Shown piece after piece: positions 1 to 9,121 of a stretch of DNA of 64,000 nucleotides. The DNA is from an uncultured Alphaproteobacteria bacterium (GTDB taxonomy: Bacteria > Pseudomonadota > Alphaproteobacteria > RF32 > CAG-239). The stretch lies in NCBI GenBank assembly GCA_910576955.1, contig CAJTJB010000007.1:53838-117837 (forward strand), written 5' to 3'. Each line of letters begins with the position of its first letter. Positions within the stretch are counted from its first letter, which is position 1. The notes beneath the pieces are model-generated. The model searched no databases. It had not been told where the DNA came from and saw only the letters and a program-made list of their open reading frames with translations. Position numbers and translations under genes: made by a program.

Positions 1-524
1 CTGCAATAACATATATGATGGCAGCAGACCAAGATGCAACGGGTGAAGTAGAAACCTCCAAACAACAAGCTGCATCAGATGCACGGCAGCAGTTTATGGA
101 AAAAATGAATGAAATTTTAGATGAAATCATTGAAAACAAATCTAAAATAGAACCGGTAACATTTGTTCCGGCGGGAACGCGGATAATCATTTATCCGATG
201 ACGGACTTGTGGTTAAGAAGCACCAAAGAAATAGAAAAAGGTGAAACTTCAACTGTCGACGAACGACATAAGGATGTCTTGATTGATGACGACGGCGCCG
301 CCACGGTAGAAACCAATAATACTAACGTCGGCAACCAGCGTATTCAGAATAACCAAGGTGCGCAGAATCAAACGCAAAATACCCCGTTAATTGGTGACGA
401 AACACCGCAAAACCAGCAAAAAACCACTACAACAGGGGCAATACCGCCACCGGCATATGATGGAACTGTCGCAGATTATCCGGATGACGAAGAAGAAATG
501 TCTGGTGATATAGAGTTGTTCTAA
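1..524 (+). CDS. virB10: VirB10-like T4SS protein, C-terminal part (5' end outside window)
   Basis: The reading frame is open from the left edge, so only the C-terminal ~170 residues are present. The segment VPAGTRIIIYPMTDLWLRS matches the last strands of the VirB10/TrbI beta-barrel, where an (I/V)xAGTxIxVxxxxDLxL pattern is typical. VirB10 spans inner and outer membranes and forms the T4SS core with VirB7/VirB9. After this motif comes a ~100-residue Asn/Gln/Thr-rich acidic tail, which is not part of the usual fold. virB11 follows 81 nt downstream on the same strand, the usual T4SS order, which supports the call. The barrel body lies outside the window, so the family call rests on one motif plus context. 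Confidence 0.75.
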   Translation, partial: AITYMMAADQDATGEVETSKQQAASDARQQFMEKMNEILDEIIENKSKIEPVTFVPAGTRIIIYPMTDLWLRSTKEIEKGETSTVDERHKDVLIDDDGAATVETNNTNVGNQRIQNNQGAQNQTQNTPLIGDETPQNQQKTTTTGAIPPPAYDGTVADYPDDEEEMSGDIELF

Positions 525-605
525 ACCAACAGATATAGAGGTAAAATATTGACGGCGTCTGATAATTATGTTAAAATATAAAAAATTATTTGATGGGAGA
601 TATTG

Positions 606-1586
606 ATGGGAAAGTTGGAAGATCAGGTTTTAAGCTCTGTATTAAGGCCACTTGCCTATTGGTATGAGCAGGAAAATATCGAGGAGGTGGCAATCAATCA
701 CCCCGGAGATATTTGGCTGCGTTTGCGCGGCAAACGGGCATTCCCGTGGGTAAATTATAAAGACCCCAAACTCACCCGCGAATATCTGACCAATTTATTG
801 CATATTATAGCAAATCTCAATGATCAGGAATTTGACCCGATAAGCGGTTCTCCGGTAGTATATGCGCGAATTCCCGGCGGACATCGTTTTACGGGTGTTG
901 CCGGAAAAAATATCGAATATGATTTGGATGACGCTGCAGCAGGCGGAATTGCCATCACGATTCGTTTGCACGCTGATGATGTTGCATTCGGGTTTGGCGA
1001 TTATGGCTTGGAACAAGGCAAAGAGTTAAAAGAAATAAACCCGTTGAAAAACATCAAAGACCCCGGAGATGCATATGAGCGCCTACTTTTGGCGTTGCGT
1101 CGCGGCGACCATATATTGGTCAGCGGCGGTACTGGTACCGGTAAAACTACCCTGTTGAATAATTTGCTGAAATTGCTGGATATTCATAAACGTGTTATCA
1201 CCGTTGAGGATACCCGCGAGCTGAATGTTCCGCAGCCAAACCATGTCCATATAGTTTTATCGCGTACCGAACAAACAAACAGTATGGATTATTCCAAAGT
1301 GATTGACTTAATCGTACGTTTCACGCCAGATGCCATAATCGGCGGTGAGATTTCCACCAGTAACGCCGCGGCGATATGGGAGCTTATGGGGTCCGGTCAC
1401 GATAACTGCTTGGCAACAATCCATGCGGAAAGCTCCACAGCAGCATATGAAGCGTTTGTAAAACGTATTATGCGCACCCAACCGCATATCGACGTCGAAA
1501 AAACCATTGAAGAAATGCGCAAAAAACTGCATGTGGTTCAAATTGTCCGTGACGGAAACATCCGCGGCATTACCGAAATAACCTAG
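606..1586 (+). CDS. virB11: VirB11 family T4SS ATPase
   Basis: A 326-residue hexameric secretion ATPase that powers substrate transfer and assembly at the inner-membrane base of the T4SS. The Walker A motif GGTGTGKTT lies near residue 174, the Walker B/Asp-box region (DAIIGGEI) near 245, and the His box SGHDNCLATIHAES near 265-278. The length is normal for VirB11. ATG at 606 is preferred over the TTG at 603 because the GGGAG at about 595-599 is correctly spaced for it. The gene follows virB10 and converges on engB; the two stop codons overlap (1583-1586). No relaxase or VirD4 is visible in the window. Confidence 0.93.
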   Translation: MGKLEDQVLSSVLRPLAYWYEQENIEEVAINHPGDIWLRLRGKRAFPWVNYKDPKLTREYLTNLLHIIANLNDQEFDPISGSPVVYARIPGGHRFTGVAGKNIEYDLDDAAAGGIAITIRLHADDVAFGFGDYGLEQGKELKEINPLKNIKDPGDAYERLLLALRRGDHILVSGGTGTGKTTLLNNLLKLLDIHKRVITVEDTRELNVPQPNHVHIVLSRTEQTNSMDYSKVIDLIVRFTPDAIIGGEISTSNAAAIWELMGSGHDNCLATIHAESSTAAYEAFVKRIMRTQPHIDVEKTIEEMRKKLHVVQIVRDGNIRGITEIT

Positions 1587-2224
1587 ATTAAATCGGCAAC
1601 CTCGGCTTTAAGCTCATCCAAATACAAATTTTTCTCGGAACTCGTTTTTAAAACCATAATATGCGCAGCAGTATGCTTTGCAACGATTGCCTGCGTATCG
1701 GCAATAATCTTTTCCAGCTCTTTATTGCTGATTTTATCAATTTTAGTAAGAACAATCTGGTAAGTGACGGCGGCCTTATCCAGCATATCCATAATTTCTT
1801 CATCAATCTTTTTAATGCCGTGGCGCGAGTCAATCAAAAGAAAAACACGCCGCAAATTCGCTCTGCCGACAAGATAGGTATTGATAAGCTTCTGCCAGTT
1901 CTGAACAATTTCTTTCGGTGCTTTGGCAAATCCATACCCAGGCAAATCAACCACATAAACTTTGTTATCAAGGTTAAAATAATTCAGTTGCTGCGTGCGT
2001 CCGGGGGTGGAAGAGGTTTTAGCCAGTTTACGCTGTCCGAAAAGCGCATTGATTAAACTGGATTTCCCCACATTAGACCGACCGGCAAACGCAATCTCTT
2101 CCAAATTATCTGCCGGAAGCTGCTTAAGATTTGCCACGCTTAATACAAAATCGCATTTTTTATTAAACAGCTCAATGCCTTTTTTGAGGCGCAGTTGTTG
2201 TGCTTCTTCCGGATTCTCTTCCAT
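1583..2224 (-). CDS. engB: Ribosome biogenesis GTPase EngB (YihA/YsxC)
   Basis: A 213-residue TRAFAC GTPase needed for assembly of the large ribosomal subunit. The G1 motif GRSNVGKSS is at residues 48-56, the G3 motif DLPGYGFAKA near 95, and the G4 motif TKID near 160; the length is normal. Its ATG overlaps the yidC stop as TAATG, so translation is probably coupled. It is the last gene of the rpmH-rnpA-yidD-yidC-engB operon. The 3' end overlaps the stop of convergent virB11 by four bases, leaving no room for a separate terminator between them. Confidence 0.95.
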   Translation of the reverse strand: MEENPEEAQQLRLKKGIELFNKKCDFVLSVANLKQLPADNLEEIAFAGRSNVGKSSLINALFGQRKLAKTSSTPGRTQQLNYFNLDNKVYVVDLPGYGFAKAPKEIVQNWQKLINTYLVGRANLRRVFLLIDSRHGIKKIDEEIMDMLDKAAVTYQIVLTKIDKISNKELEKIIADTQAIVAKHTAAHIMVLKTSSEKNLYLDELKAEVADLI

Positions 2225-3891
2225 TATTTAACTCCGTTTTTCTTCATAATTGCCTTTTGTTGAATAATAGAAAGGATATTGCTCAATGTCCAGTAAATAA
2301 TCAGTCCGGCAGCAAAGTGTCCGAGCATAAAGGTAAAGAACACCGGCATTAAAGCAAACATTCTCGCTTGCTCTTTGCTTGCAGGAGCCGGATTAAGCTT
2401 TTGCTGTACCCACATTGTAAAGCCCATAAAAATAGGCCACAATCCAATATCAATAAATCCCGGAACGGCAATATTTGTCATTTGCGAAATTGTCATTGGG
2501 TCAGGGGCAGACAAGTCCTGAATCCACCCGATAAACGGCGCATGACGAATTTCCAGAGAGAAATTCAAAACTTTATACAGCGAAAAGAAAATAGGAATTT
2601 GAATTAAAAGCGGCAGACATCCGGATGCGGGATTGATTTTTTCGCGTTTATAAAGCTCCATAGTCGCCTGCTGAACCAACATCTGATTATCGCCGTATTT
2701 TGCTCTGATTTCATTGATTTTCGGCTGCAAGGCGCGCATTTTTGCCATACTGGTGTAAGATTTGTTTGCAATCGGAAACATACAAAGCCTTAATAAGGCG
2801 GCAAACAAGAGAATGGCCCATCCCATATTGCCGAGAAAACCGTATAAAATATCCAGAATATAAAAGAACGGTTTTGTCAGGAAATAGTACCAGCCAAAAT
2901 CAACCGCCAGGTCAAATTTCGGGAAACCATTTTCTTTCTTATATTTATCCAAAAGTTTAATTTCTTTTGCACCCGAGAAAAAGCGATAAGTATAGGTTTC
3001 GCTTTTGTGATTCGGAATAATTATCCGCGAACCCAAATAATCCACTTGATAGTTGGTGTCATTGTTGTTTTTCACGGTAGCCGTTGCTTTATCTTTATTG
3101 CCTAAAATAAACGCCGAAAACCAATAACGGTCAGAAAAGCCGAGCCACCCGCCTTTAGTTTCAAACGTCTTGCTGTCATTCTTTTTCAGCGAATTATACT
3201 TAAATTCTTTTAAAGTACCGTCCACAATGCCGCTGACGCCCTCATGCACCACGGAACGCGTAGCCTCTAAATCTTTAATGTTACGGCTGATAAGCGCATA
3301 CGGAAAAACTTCGACTTCTTCTCCGCTGTTATTTTCTACTGTATCTTCGATTGTGAAAAGATAATCAGCATCCATCGAGATTTTGCGGATGATTTTGATG
3401 CCCTTGTTATTTTGCCAAGTAAGGGTAATCGGTGTTTCCGGCGTCAGTTTACTGTTTGCGCTTTCCCATACGGAGGCGGCAGAAGGGAGGGAGATGTTTT
3501 TATCTAAAGAAAGCCATCCTAATTCGGCAAAATATTGATTTTGCGTATGAGCAGGTTTTAATAATTCTACTTTAGGGCTGTTTTCATCAAGAGAAACATT
3601 ATATTTGGATAGCGACAAATTATCAAAACGAGCGCCTTTCAAGCGGATAGACCCGTCGACGGCATTGTTATGAAAAGCGATTCGCTTGTCTTCAGCTAAA
3701 GCCTCATCAGTATTTTTAATCACCTCGGGTGTTGCTGTATCTTTAATGCTTTCGGCAACAGCTTCCTCAACTTGTGCCACTTGCGGCTGAACAGCGCTTT
3801 TTTTGTTAATTCCGAAAAAATAATTAACGGAATAAATTGCGATAAAAGACAATACAATCGCCAGAGATAAAGATTTTAATTCGTCTTTCAT
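2224..3891 (-). CDS. yidC: Membrane protein insertase YidC
   Basis: A 555-residue Oxa1/YidC family insertase that places proteins into the inner membrane, alone or with SecYEG. The N-terminal membrane segment is at about residues 8-26, followed by a large periplasmic beta domain (to about residue 340) and the C-terminal five-helix insertase core, which includes CLPLLIQIPIFFSLYKVL and the late segment PVFFTFMLGHFAAGLIIYW. The length fits gram-negative YidC. It sits in the conserved rpmH-rnpA-yidD-yidC order, 89 nt below yidD, and overlaps the engB start. Confidence 0.97.
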   Translation of the reverse strand: MKDELKSLSLAIVLSFIAIYSVNYFFGINKKSAVQPQVAQVEEAVAESIKDTATPEVIKNTDEALAEDKRIAFHNNAVDGSIRLKGARFDNLSLSKYNVSLDENSPKVELLKPAHTQNQYFAELGWLSLDKNISLPSAASVWESANSKLTPETPITLTWQNNKGIKIIRKISMDADYLFTIEDTVENNSGEEVEVFPYALISRNIKDLEATRSVVHEGVSGIVDGTLKEFKYNSLKKNDSKTFETKGGWLGFSDRYWFSAFILGNKDKATATVKNNNDTNYQVDYLGSRIIIPNHKSETYTYRFFSGAKEIKLLDKYKKENGFPKFDLAVDFGWYYFLTKPFFYILDILYGFLGNMGWAILLFAALLRLCMFPIANKSYTSMAKMRALQPKINEIRAKYGDNQMLVQQATMELYKREKINPASGCLPLLIQIPIFFSLYKVLNFSLEIRHAPFIGWIQDLSAPDPMTISQMTNIAVPGFIDIGLWPIFMGFTMWVQQKLNPAPASKEQARMFALMPVFFTFMLGHFAAGLIIYWTLSNILSIIQQKAIMKKNGVK

Positions 3892-3980
3892 ACTTAAAAA
3901 TTCTCCTAAAATAGCTAAAAACTGAAAATATTTCGTCTTTTGTAATATAAAAAAGCGCCATTGTAAAGCTTTATAACGCT

Positions 3981-4253
3981 TTAATCCGTATCTTTATCCG
4001 CATTTTTCGGGGCGGGAACCGGATCAGCGCCGCAGCCTCCCCACGGATGACAACGCAAAATTCTTTTTACTCCGAGATAAGTTCCTTTGCAAACGCCATG
4101 GAGCATAATAGCTTGCATCATATATTCGGAGCAAGTCGGCGTATACCTGCAGGCAGTGGGAAGAAACGGTGAGATAAAAGCCTTGTAAAATTTAAGAAAA
4201 AGAATAAGGAGCTCTCCCGCCAAAAATGCAAAAAAATTACGGTTTTTTTTCAT
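3981..4253 (-). CDS. yidD: Membrane protein insertion efficiency factor YidD
   Basis: A 90-residue YidD homolog, peripheral to the inner membrane, that aids YidC-dependent insertion. The family signature is clear: FYKAFISPFLPTACRYTPTC followed by SEYMMQAI and HPWGGCGADPVP, with three conserved cysteines. I chose the ATG at 4251-4253 (MKKNRNFF) because it puts the first amphipathic helix at the N-terminus; an upstream ATG at 4274 in the same frame is possible. The start overlaps the end of rnpA by 17 nt, the usual arrangement of these two genes. Confidence 0.93.
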   Translation of the reverse strand: MKKNRNFFAFLAGELLILFLKFYKAFISPFLPTACRYTPTCSEYMMQAIMLHGVCKGTYLGVKRILRCHPWGGCGADPVPAPKNADKDTD

Positions 4254-4620
4254 CAGCAGGTTTAGCCTCTTCATTTGGCAAAAAGTTTTTATTGATTTTC
4301 TTAATAGCATAGATGGTATCACGCTGCAATTCCTGAAAATCGCATTCTGCGGTCGATACCCGCGCAATAAAAATATAGTCCGTATGCGGCAGGGCATATC
4401 TGGTCAAAACATTGGCAACCACAGCACGCAGCCGACGTTTGCTTTTGTTGCGTATAACCGCGTTTCCGATTTTTTTGGTTGCGGTGTAGCCAACCATAAT
4501 ATTATCTGTTTCAGATAAACTGGGAGCCGCCTGCAGTACCATATTGTGTGTTGCAATATATGCACCTTTGGCGACTCTTAAAAAATCTTTTCTTTTTTTG
4601 AAAGTAAGTATTTTTGTCAT
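4237..4620 (-). CDS. rnpA: Ribonuclease P protein component
   Basis: The 127-residue protein subunit of RNase P, which matures tRNA 5' ends. The diagnostic basic RNR-type motif appears as IRNKSKRRLRAVV at residues 56-68, and the N-terminus starts with the usual F-x-x-V/L-x-K-basic region (LTFKKRKDFLRVAKGAY). The gene starts 11 nt after rpmH and overlaps yidD. The C-terminal ~20 residues (Lys/Glu/Pro-rich) are beyond the family core. Confidence 0.95.
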   Translation of the reverse strand: MTKILTFKKRKDFLRVAKGAYIATHNMVLQAAPSLSETDNIMVGYTATKKIGNAVIRNKSKRRLRAVVANVLTRYALPHTDYIFIARVSTAECDFQELQRDTIYAIKKINKNFLPNEEAKPADEKKP

Positions 4621-4631
4621 AGCTTAAAAGC

Positions 4632-4766
4632 TTAAGCTGAAAGTCTTTTACGACCTCTTGCGCGGCGTGCAGCTAAAACTTTGCGTCCGCCTGCTGTTGC
4701 CATACGGGTACGAAAGCCGTGGCGGCGTGCTCTGACGAGCTTACTCGGTTGATATGTACGTTTCAT
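4632..4766 (-). CDS. rpmH: 50S ribosomal protein L34
   Basis: A 44-codon gene found by direct reading. The product begins MKRTYQPSKLVRARRHGF and continues RTRMATAGGRKVLAARRARG, matching bacterial L34 along its length. It heads the rpmH-rnpA-yidD-yidC-engB operon and has a strong sigma-70 type promoter upstream (4838-4866). The leader also contains a GGCTGTTT/AAACAAGCC hairpin at 4801-4820. Confidence 0.98.
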   Translation of the reverse strand: MKRTYQPSKLVRARRHGFRTRMATAGGRKVLAARRARGRKRLSA

Positions 4767-4837
4767 AATGAATCTCCGGTTAATTAGTTATTTATTTAAA
4801 GGCTTGTTTCATAAACAGCCTCTCGGTTTACGCCCCC

Positions 4838-4866
4838 TTTATAAAATCAATCTCACAAGAAGTCAA
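4838..4866 (-). promoter_or_regulatory. Sigma-70 type promoter of the rpmH operon
   Basis: Read on the minus strand: -35 TTGACT (4861-4866), a 17-bp spacer, and -10 TATAAA (4838-4843), each one base from consensus. It lies ~70 nt upstream of the rpmH ATG with no other gene between. The short GC-rich stretch after the -10 (GGGGGCG) is typical of growth-rate-controlled promoters; that last point is inference. Confidence 0.75.
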
Positions 4867-4947
4867 CATTTTTTTAAGCAAAAATAATTGCTTGAATTTA
4901 ACATCCTGATATGTAAAGTATAAGAAAGAATTATTTAATGAGGGACG

Positions 4948-6270
4948 ATGATAAAAAATTTTCAAATATCCGGATGCAATATGGCAAAAATTATAAGCCT
5001 GATATCATGGTGCGTTTTAATGTGCGCCGTTGGTTACGATATTTATTTGCTCAATAAATATGCCTTTGATTTGCCTTTCTGGGATGTGTGGGATAATTTG
5101 CCGCGTGGCAATTTTAAGGGTGTGTTTAAATTCTATAATGAAAATTTACAACTGTTTTATAACATTCTTTCCGAGTTGATGTATATATGGGCGGATTGGA
5201 ACCAGCGTTATTTTGCATTTGTAAATTTTGCGATATATCTCTGCGTAGTCGGCATTTATATTGTGATTATTGGAAAATCACAAATAAAGCTGCCTCTGTA
5301 TCCATTGTTTTTCCTACCGCTGCTTTCTCCGATTTTGGGGTATAATTGGCTGTGGAGCATCCTTGTGCAAACGCATACCTATATATTGTTTTTTCTGTTA
5401 GCTGTTTATTTTGGCTTTTGCAAAGATAAAACTGCGGTCACGCTTTCAATGTTTACGGGGTGTCTGATTTTAAGCGTGCTGTCAATGAATCTGCCGTTAG
5501 CATTAGGATGCATAATCGCATATATAGTCAAAGAAACATTAAATATAACACCGCAGCAGAAAAAGGAAACAGCCAAAGAGATGATAATTTTGGTATTGGT
5601 GTTTGCGGTGTTTTTGGCGCTTATCTGGATGAGGGAGGATTCGCAGGCAGTTAAAGATATTAAACTGGATAATGTTTTTTCGATGCATTATATATCCAAC
5701 TTATCATTTTATATAATTGAAGGGTTGAGCCTTTTTGCACTGACGGGGATTATTACATCGCAATATTGCCTGCCTTTGTTTGCCGTCTTGCTTGTTTTTT
5801 TAGGAATTGCCTTTTTTGAGCAATGCAAAAATAAAAAGCTGCAAGCTTTATGGGGAATAATATTTTGTGTGATGTTTAACACTTGTTGCGTTGTCGCATT
5901 GCGTCACGGAGAGGTATATTCTCATCAGGTCGGTTTTATCCGGCATCATGAAGTGCTGTTTCTCCTGTTGCCGGCAATGCTGTCCGTGCTGTTATCTTCC
6001 AGATATATGGCTGTAAAAATTTGTGGTGTCGTGATATGTTGTGGTATGCTGTATGGCTTTTTCGCAACGGTTAAGGCAAAACAATTTCAGTTTTTCGGAG
6101 AGCTTTTTTATAAAAATGCCTGCGTGTGCCTTAATCATTATTATAATTTGAAAACAATCGCCGAATGGCAGTGTACGATGAACTTTCCGATACCGGTAGA
6201 TGAAAGGATGCAATATGCCCAAGAGCATAATTTAAGCTTTTTTAACAATATTGCGAAATGTAATGAGTAA
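4948..6270 (+). CDS. Polytopic membrane protein, possibly GT-C type glycosyltransferase
   Basis: A 440-residue protein with about ten hydrophobic segments and no recognised signature. After the first membrane segment comes a short loop with FDLPFWDVWDN; acidic residues in the first periplasmic loop are a feature of GT-C fold glycosyltransferases that use lipid-linked sugars, and proteins with an LPFWDxWD motif are often found near surface-polysaccharide genes. That function is inference only. ATG at 4948 has a good GAGGGA ribosome site; an internal ATG at 4981 is less well supported. It stands alone between the rpmH operon (divergent) and a small unknown gene. Confidence 0.7.
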   Translation: MIKNFQISGCNMAKIISLISWCVLMCAVGYDIYLLNKYAFDLPFWDVWDNLPRGNFKGVFKFYNENLQLFYNILSELMYIWADWNQRYFAFVNFAIYLCVVGIYIVIIGKSQIKLPLYPLFFLPLLSPILGYNWLWSILVQTHTYILFFLLAVYFGFCKDKTAVTLSMFTGCLILSVLSMNLPLALGCIIAYIVKETLNITPQQKKETAKEMIILVLVFAVFLALIWMREDSQAVKDIKLDNVFSMHYISNLSFYIIEGLSLFALTGIITSQYCLPLFAVLLVFLGIAFFEQCKNKKLQALWGIIFCVMFNTCCVVALRHGEVYSHQVGFIRHHEVLFLLLPAMLSVLLSSRYMAVKICGVVICCGMLYGFFATVKAKQFQFFGELFYKNACVCLNHYYNLKTIAEWQCTMNFPIPVDERMQYAQEHNLSFFNNIAKCNE

Positions 6271-6337
6271 AACTACTTGAAAAATAAAATTTTTATGTTA
6301 TACATAAACTATATTTTTGGAGGTTTACGTTCTTGCA

Positions 6338-6697
6338 ATGATAATAGACAGCAAAAATGAAACGCAGAAAAGTATTTTGACGAATAAGTGCTTCTACCAG
6401 ACGACTGCACAGATTATGCATGAGTTTGAGCGTAAGGGGTATACAAATTCGGCAGATGAAACGGCAAAAGTAATTGCTGCATATCATGAGCTTGTCCAAA
6501 AAAAAGCCAAAAATAATTTCAGCAAAGACTATAACGAAGCATTTAAAAAGATTGACGATGCCATAAAAGGGCTCGCCAACAAAGTTTTTTACGGGTATGA
6601 AAAGCAAAGTTTGGACTATGCGTATAAGTCATTTGCAAAGTTTGATTATATCAATGCGATTATCGGTCGCCAGAGAGTAAAGAAAAATCTCAAATAG
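6338..6697 (+). CDS. Hypothetical helical protein
   Basis: A 119-residue lysine-rich protein, predicted helical and cytoplasmic, with no signal peptide or membrane segment. I do not recognise a family. The ATG at 6338 is 14 nt after GGAGG (6319-6323), rather far; a TTG at 6317 in the same frame would place GGAGG inside the gene and is less likely. It lies 67 nt after the membrane protein and ~110 nt before gpsA, with a TTTCTTG/CAAGAAA inverted repeat at 6721-6748 behind it. Confidence 0.6.
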   Translation: MIIDSKNETQKSILTNKCFYQTTAQIMHEFERKGYTNSADETAKVIAAYHELVQKKAKNNFSKDYNEAFKKIDDAIKGLANKVFYGYEKQSLDYAYKSFAKFDYINAIIGRQRVKKNLK

Positions 6698-6805
6698 TAT
6701 AAATCCCGTTTCCCTGTTAATTTCTTGTAAACTTGGTTTGCCAAGAAACTATTTGCGTCATACATTGCATATATAAAATAATATTTATTTGAAAAGGAAT
6801 ACGAT

Positions 6806-7780
6806 ATGGCTGAAATTTCTGTTATCGGCAGCGGGCGCTGGGGAACTTTCTTGGCATGGTATGCTGCAAATCATTGCAAAATGGAACGGGTGAAAATATA
6901 CAGCCGTCCCGATTCTCCTGATTTTATTGAGCTGAAAACAACCCGAAAGAATCAATATCTCACATTAAGTGATAATATGTTTTTGTACGAGAAAATTGCG
7001 GATGTGCTGGATAACGATTTAATTATTATCTCAATCGGCAGTCAGCATTTGCGTTCTTTGGCAAAAGAGCTTAACGGGTATAATATTGCCGGCAAAACAT
7101 TTTTGCTCGCAATGAAAGGTCTGGAAGAACCGGAAGCTAAAATTTTAAGCACGGTTATGAGAGAGGAAATCAGCCAGCCGATTCATATTGCAACATTAGG
7201 AGGTCCCGGACACGTTCAGGATTATATAAAAGGAGTCCCGTCTTGCGCCGTAATCGACAGCGACGAAGAGGATGTGAAAGAGCGGGTGGTTCATACGCTG
7301 CAGAGCGACTTAATCCGATTCTATTATGGGGCGGATTTTATCGGCAATCAAATCGGTGCTGCGCTGAAAAATGTTATCGGTATCGCCGCCGGTATTTTGG
7401 ACGGATTGGAATGGTACGGTCTGAAAGGGGCGCTGATGGCAAGAGCACCGGTGGAAGTCGGGCGCTTTATTAAGCATTTTGGGGGCAACCCTATGACCGC
7501 CTATGGCTTATCCCACTTGGGCGATTATGAGGCAACGCTGTTTTCTAAACATAGCCATAACCGTATGTTTGGCGAAATGTTTGCCAAAGGTGAAGATTTC
7601 GGTAAGCTTGCCGAGGGATATTATACCTTAAAAGCCGTCAAAAACATTGCCGACAAAGAAAATATCAATATGCCTATTTGTCAGGCGTTGTATAAAGCTG
7701 TTTACGAAAAGGCGGATGTCAAACAGACGATTCGCTCAATGTTTGATAGAGATTTGAAACACGAGTTTGAGCAGTTTTAA
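6806..7780 (+). CDS. gpsA: Glycerol-3-phosphate dehydrogenase [NAD(P)+]
   Basis: A 324-residue GpsA family enzyme that reduces dihydroxyacetone phosphate to sn-glycerol-3-phosphate for phospholipid synthesis. The Rossmann motif GSGRWGT is at residues 8-14, and the catalytic-lysine region LKNVIGIAAGILDGL is near 188. The C-terminal helical domain contains GLSHLGDYEATLFSKHSHN, a variant of the family's GxGDLxxTxxSxxSRN motif (HLGDYEATL instead of GDLxxT). Ribosome site AAAAGGAA. A clear terminator follows at 7788-7815. Confidence 0.9.
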   Translation: MAEISVIGSGRWGTFLAWYAANHCKMERVKIYSRPDSPDFIELKTTRKNQYLTLSDNMFLYEKIADVLDNDLIIISIGSQHLRSLAKELNGYNIAGKTFLLAMKGLEEPEAKILSTVMREEISQPIHIATLGGPGHVQDYIKGVPSCAVIDSDEEDVKERVVHTLQSDLIRFYYGADFIGNQIGAALKNVIGIAAGILDGLEWYGLKGALMARAPVEVGRFIKHFGGNPMTAYGLSHLGDYEATLFSKHSHNRMFGEMFAKGEDFGKLAEGYYTLKAVKNIADKENINMPICQALYKAVYEKADVKQTIRSMFDRDLKHEFEQF

Positions 7781-7787
7781 TAAAGAA

Positions 7788-7815
7788 AAGCTCCCTGATA
7801 AATCAGGGAGCTTTT
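7788..7815 (+). terminator. Rho-independent terminator after gpsA
   Basis: An inverted repeat with arms AAGCTCCCTGAT and ATCAGGGAGCTT and a 2-4 base loop, followed by TTTT. It starts 8 nt after the gpsA stop. Because the left arm begins with A residues it could also stop transcription coming the other way from recF. Confidence 0.85.
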
Positions 7816-7888
7816 TGTATTAGCCTCGGAGTCGTTTCGGTAAATTTGAAAAAATAAAAATATATTCATCAACTTCAACTGCTGAATT

Positions 7889-9121
7889 TTAGAAAGTAAT
7901 CGGGAAAACGCTATTATCCCTAACCTCAAAAAACTGCGTATCATTTTTAATGTTTGTAAAATCAAACATTGTGGTGGATGTCAGCCAACTCTGAACATTC
8001 AGATTTTTTATTTTTGCAAAAAACGCATCTCTTTTAACCTCGTCCAAATGCGCCGTGATTTCATCCAGCAATAAAATCGGGTAAATATCTTTTGTCGCAA
8101 TCAAACTTTTAGCCTGCGCCAATATAATATTAAGCAGTAATGACTTCTGTTCACCGGTAGAGCAAAGATTCGCAGGAACATTCTTTTTTTTATACACGGC
8201 TTTAAGGTCGGTTTTGTTAATACCGGCACCGGTATCGTTATATAGAATGCTCCGCCGCTGGTTAAAAAGGGATTCGCGGTAAAAATCTTCCACATACACA
8301 GCCGGTTTTTCGGCAACCATTTTTTCGATAGTCCCGTCGAGCTCTAAAAAAGCATCAGGAAATATGTCATCCGGATTCGTTTCAATAAATGTGTTCAGGC
8401 GGATAACCTGTTCGCGCCGTGCTGCGGCAATTGCAACCCCGATTCCTGCAAGTTGTTCCTCCAGCGTATCAAGCCAGGTGTTATTAAGAGTGCCGCTTTT
8501 TAAAACCTGCAGCCATTGCCTGTATAAATTATCAAAGGTCGAAAGGCGCTTGGCATGCTCCACATCAAATGCATATACGATTCGGTCAAGAAATGAGCGG
8601 CGGTTTTGCGAGCCGCCTTGAAAAATCCTATCCATCTGCGGTGTGACCCAAATAACAGAGAGGAAATTGCCTAAATCGTTTTGAGAACTTAATTTCTGAT
8701 TGTTGACGTGAACGATTCGCCGTTCAACTTCTTTAGTTTCATTATAAGAAATTTCTTTAACGGAACTTTCAACTGCGGTGCCGATGGTCAGCTCTTCGCC
8801 ATTACTATCCAACTGCGCGGAAACAGCCCACCCGTTATTGTTAATAAAGACAGGGGCTTGCTGCACATCCGCTAAAAAATCAAATGTTTTAACCTCGGAA
8901 AGTTTAGCGCTTCGCAAACCGCGCCCTTGCGATAAAAATGATACAGCCTCCAAGACATTTGTTTTTCCGCTGCCGTTTTTTCCGCTTAAAACAACAAAAG
9001 GCTTATTTAAGTTTAACCTTAAATAGCGGTAATTCCTAAAATTAACTAAGGTCAGGCGCCTTATGGCAGACCTAACCCTAGTATCTTCGGAGTCGAAATG
9101 AAAACTTGCAGCAGTATTCAC
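7889..9121 (-). CDS. recF: DNA replication and repair protein RecF
   Basis: A 410-residue SMC-like ATPase that loads RecA with RecO/RecR at gaps. Walker A GKNGSGKTN is at residues 47-55, the ABC signature region STGEQKSLLLNI near 325, and Walker B ILLLDEITAHLD near 350. The GTG start (9119-9121) abuts the dnaN stop directly, so coupled translation is likely. It is the third gene of dnaA-dnaN-recF. recR is in this window (39.3 kb). gyrB, the usual next gene, is absent here. Confidence 0.95.
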   Translation of the reverse strand: MNTAASFHFDSEDTRVRSAIRRLTLVNFRNYRYLRLNLNKPFVVLSGKNGSGKTNVLEAVSFLSQGRGLRSAKLSEVKTFDFLADVQQAPVFINNNGWAVSAQLDSNGEELTIGTAVESSVKEISYNETKEVERRIVHVNNQKLSSQNDLGNFLSVIWVTPQMDRIFQGGSQNRRSFLDRIVYAFDVEHAKRLSTFDNLYRQWLQVLKSGTLNNTWLDTLEEQLAGIGVAIAAARREQVIRLNTFIETNPDDIFPDAFLELDGTIEKMVAEKPAVYVEDFYRESLFNQRRSILYNDTGAGINKTDLKAVYKKKNVPANLCSTGEQKSLLLNIILAQAKSLIATKDIYPILLLDEITAHLDEVKRDAFFAKIKNLNVQSWLTSTTMFDFTNIKNDTQFFEVRDNSVFPITF

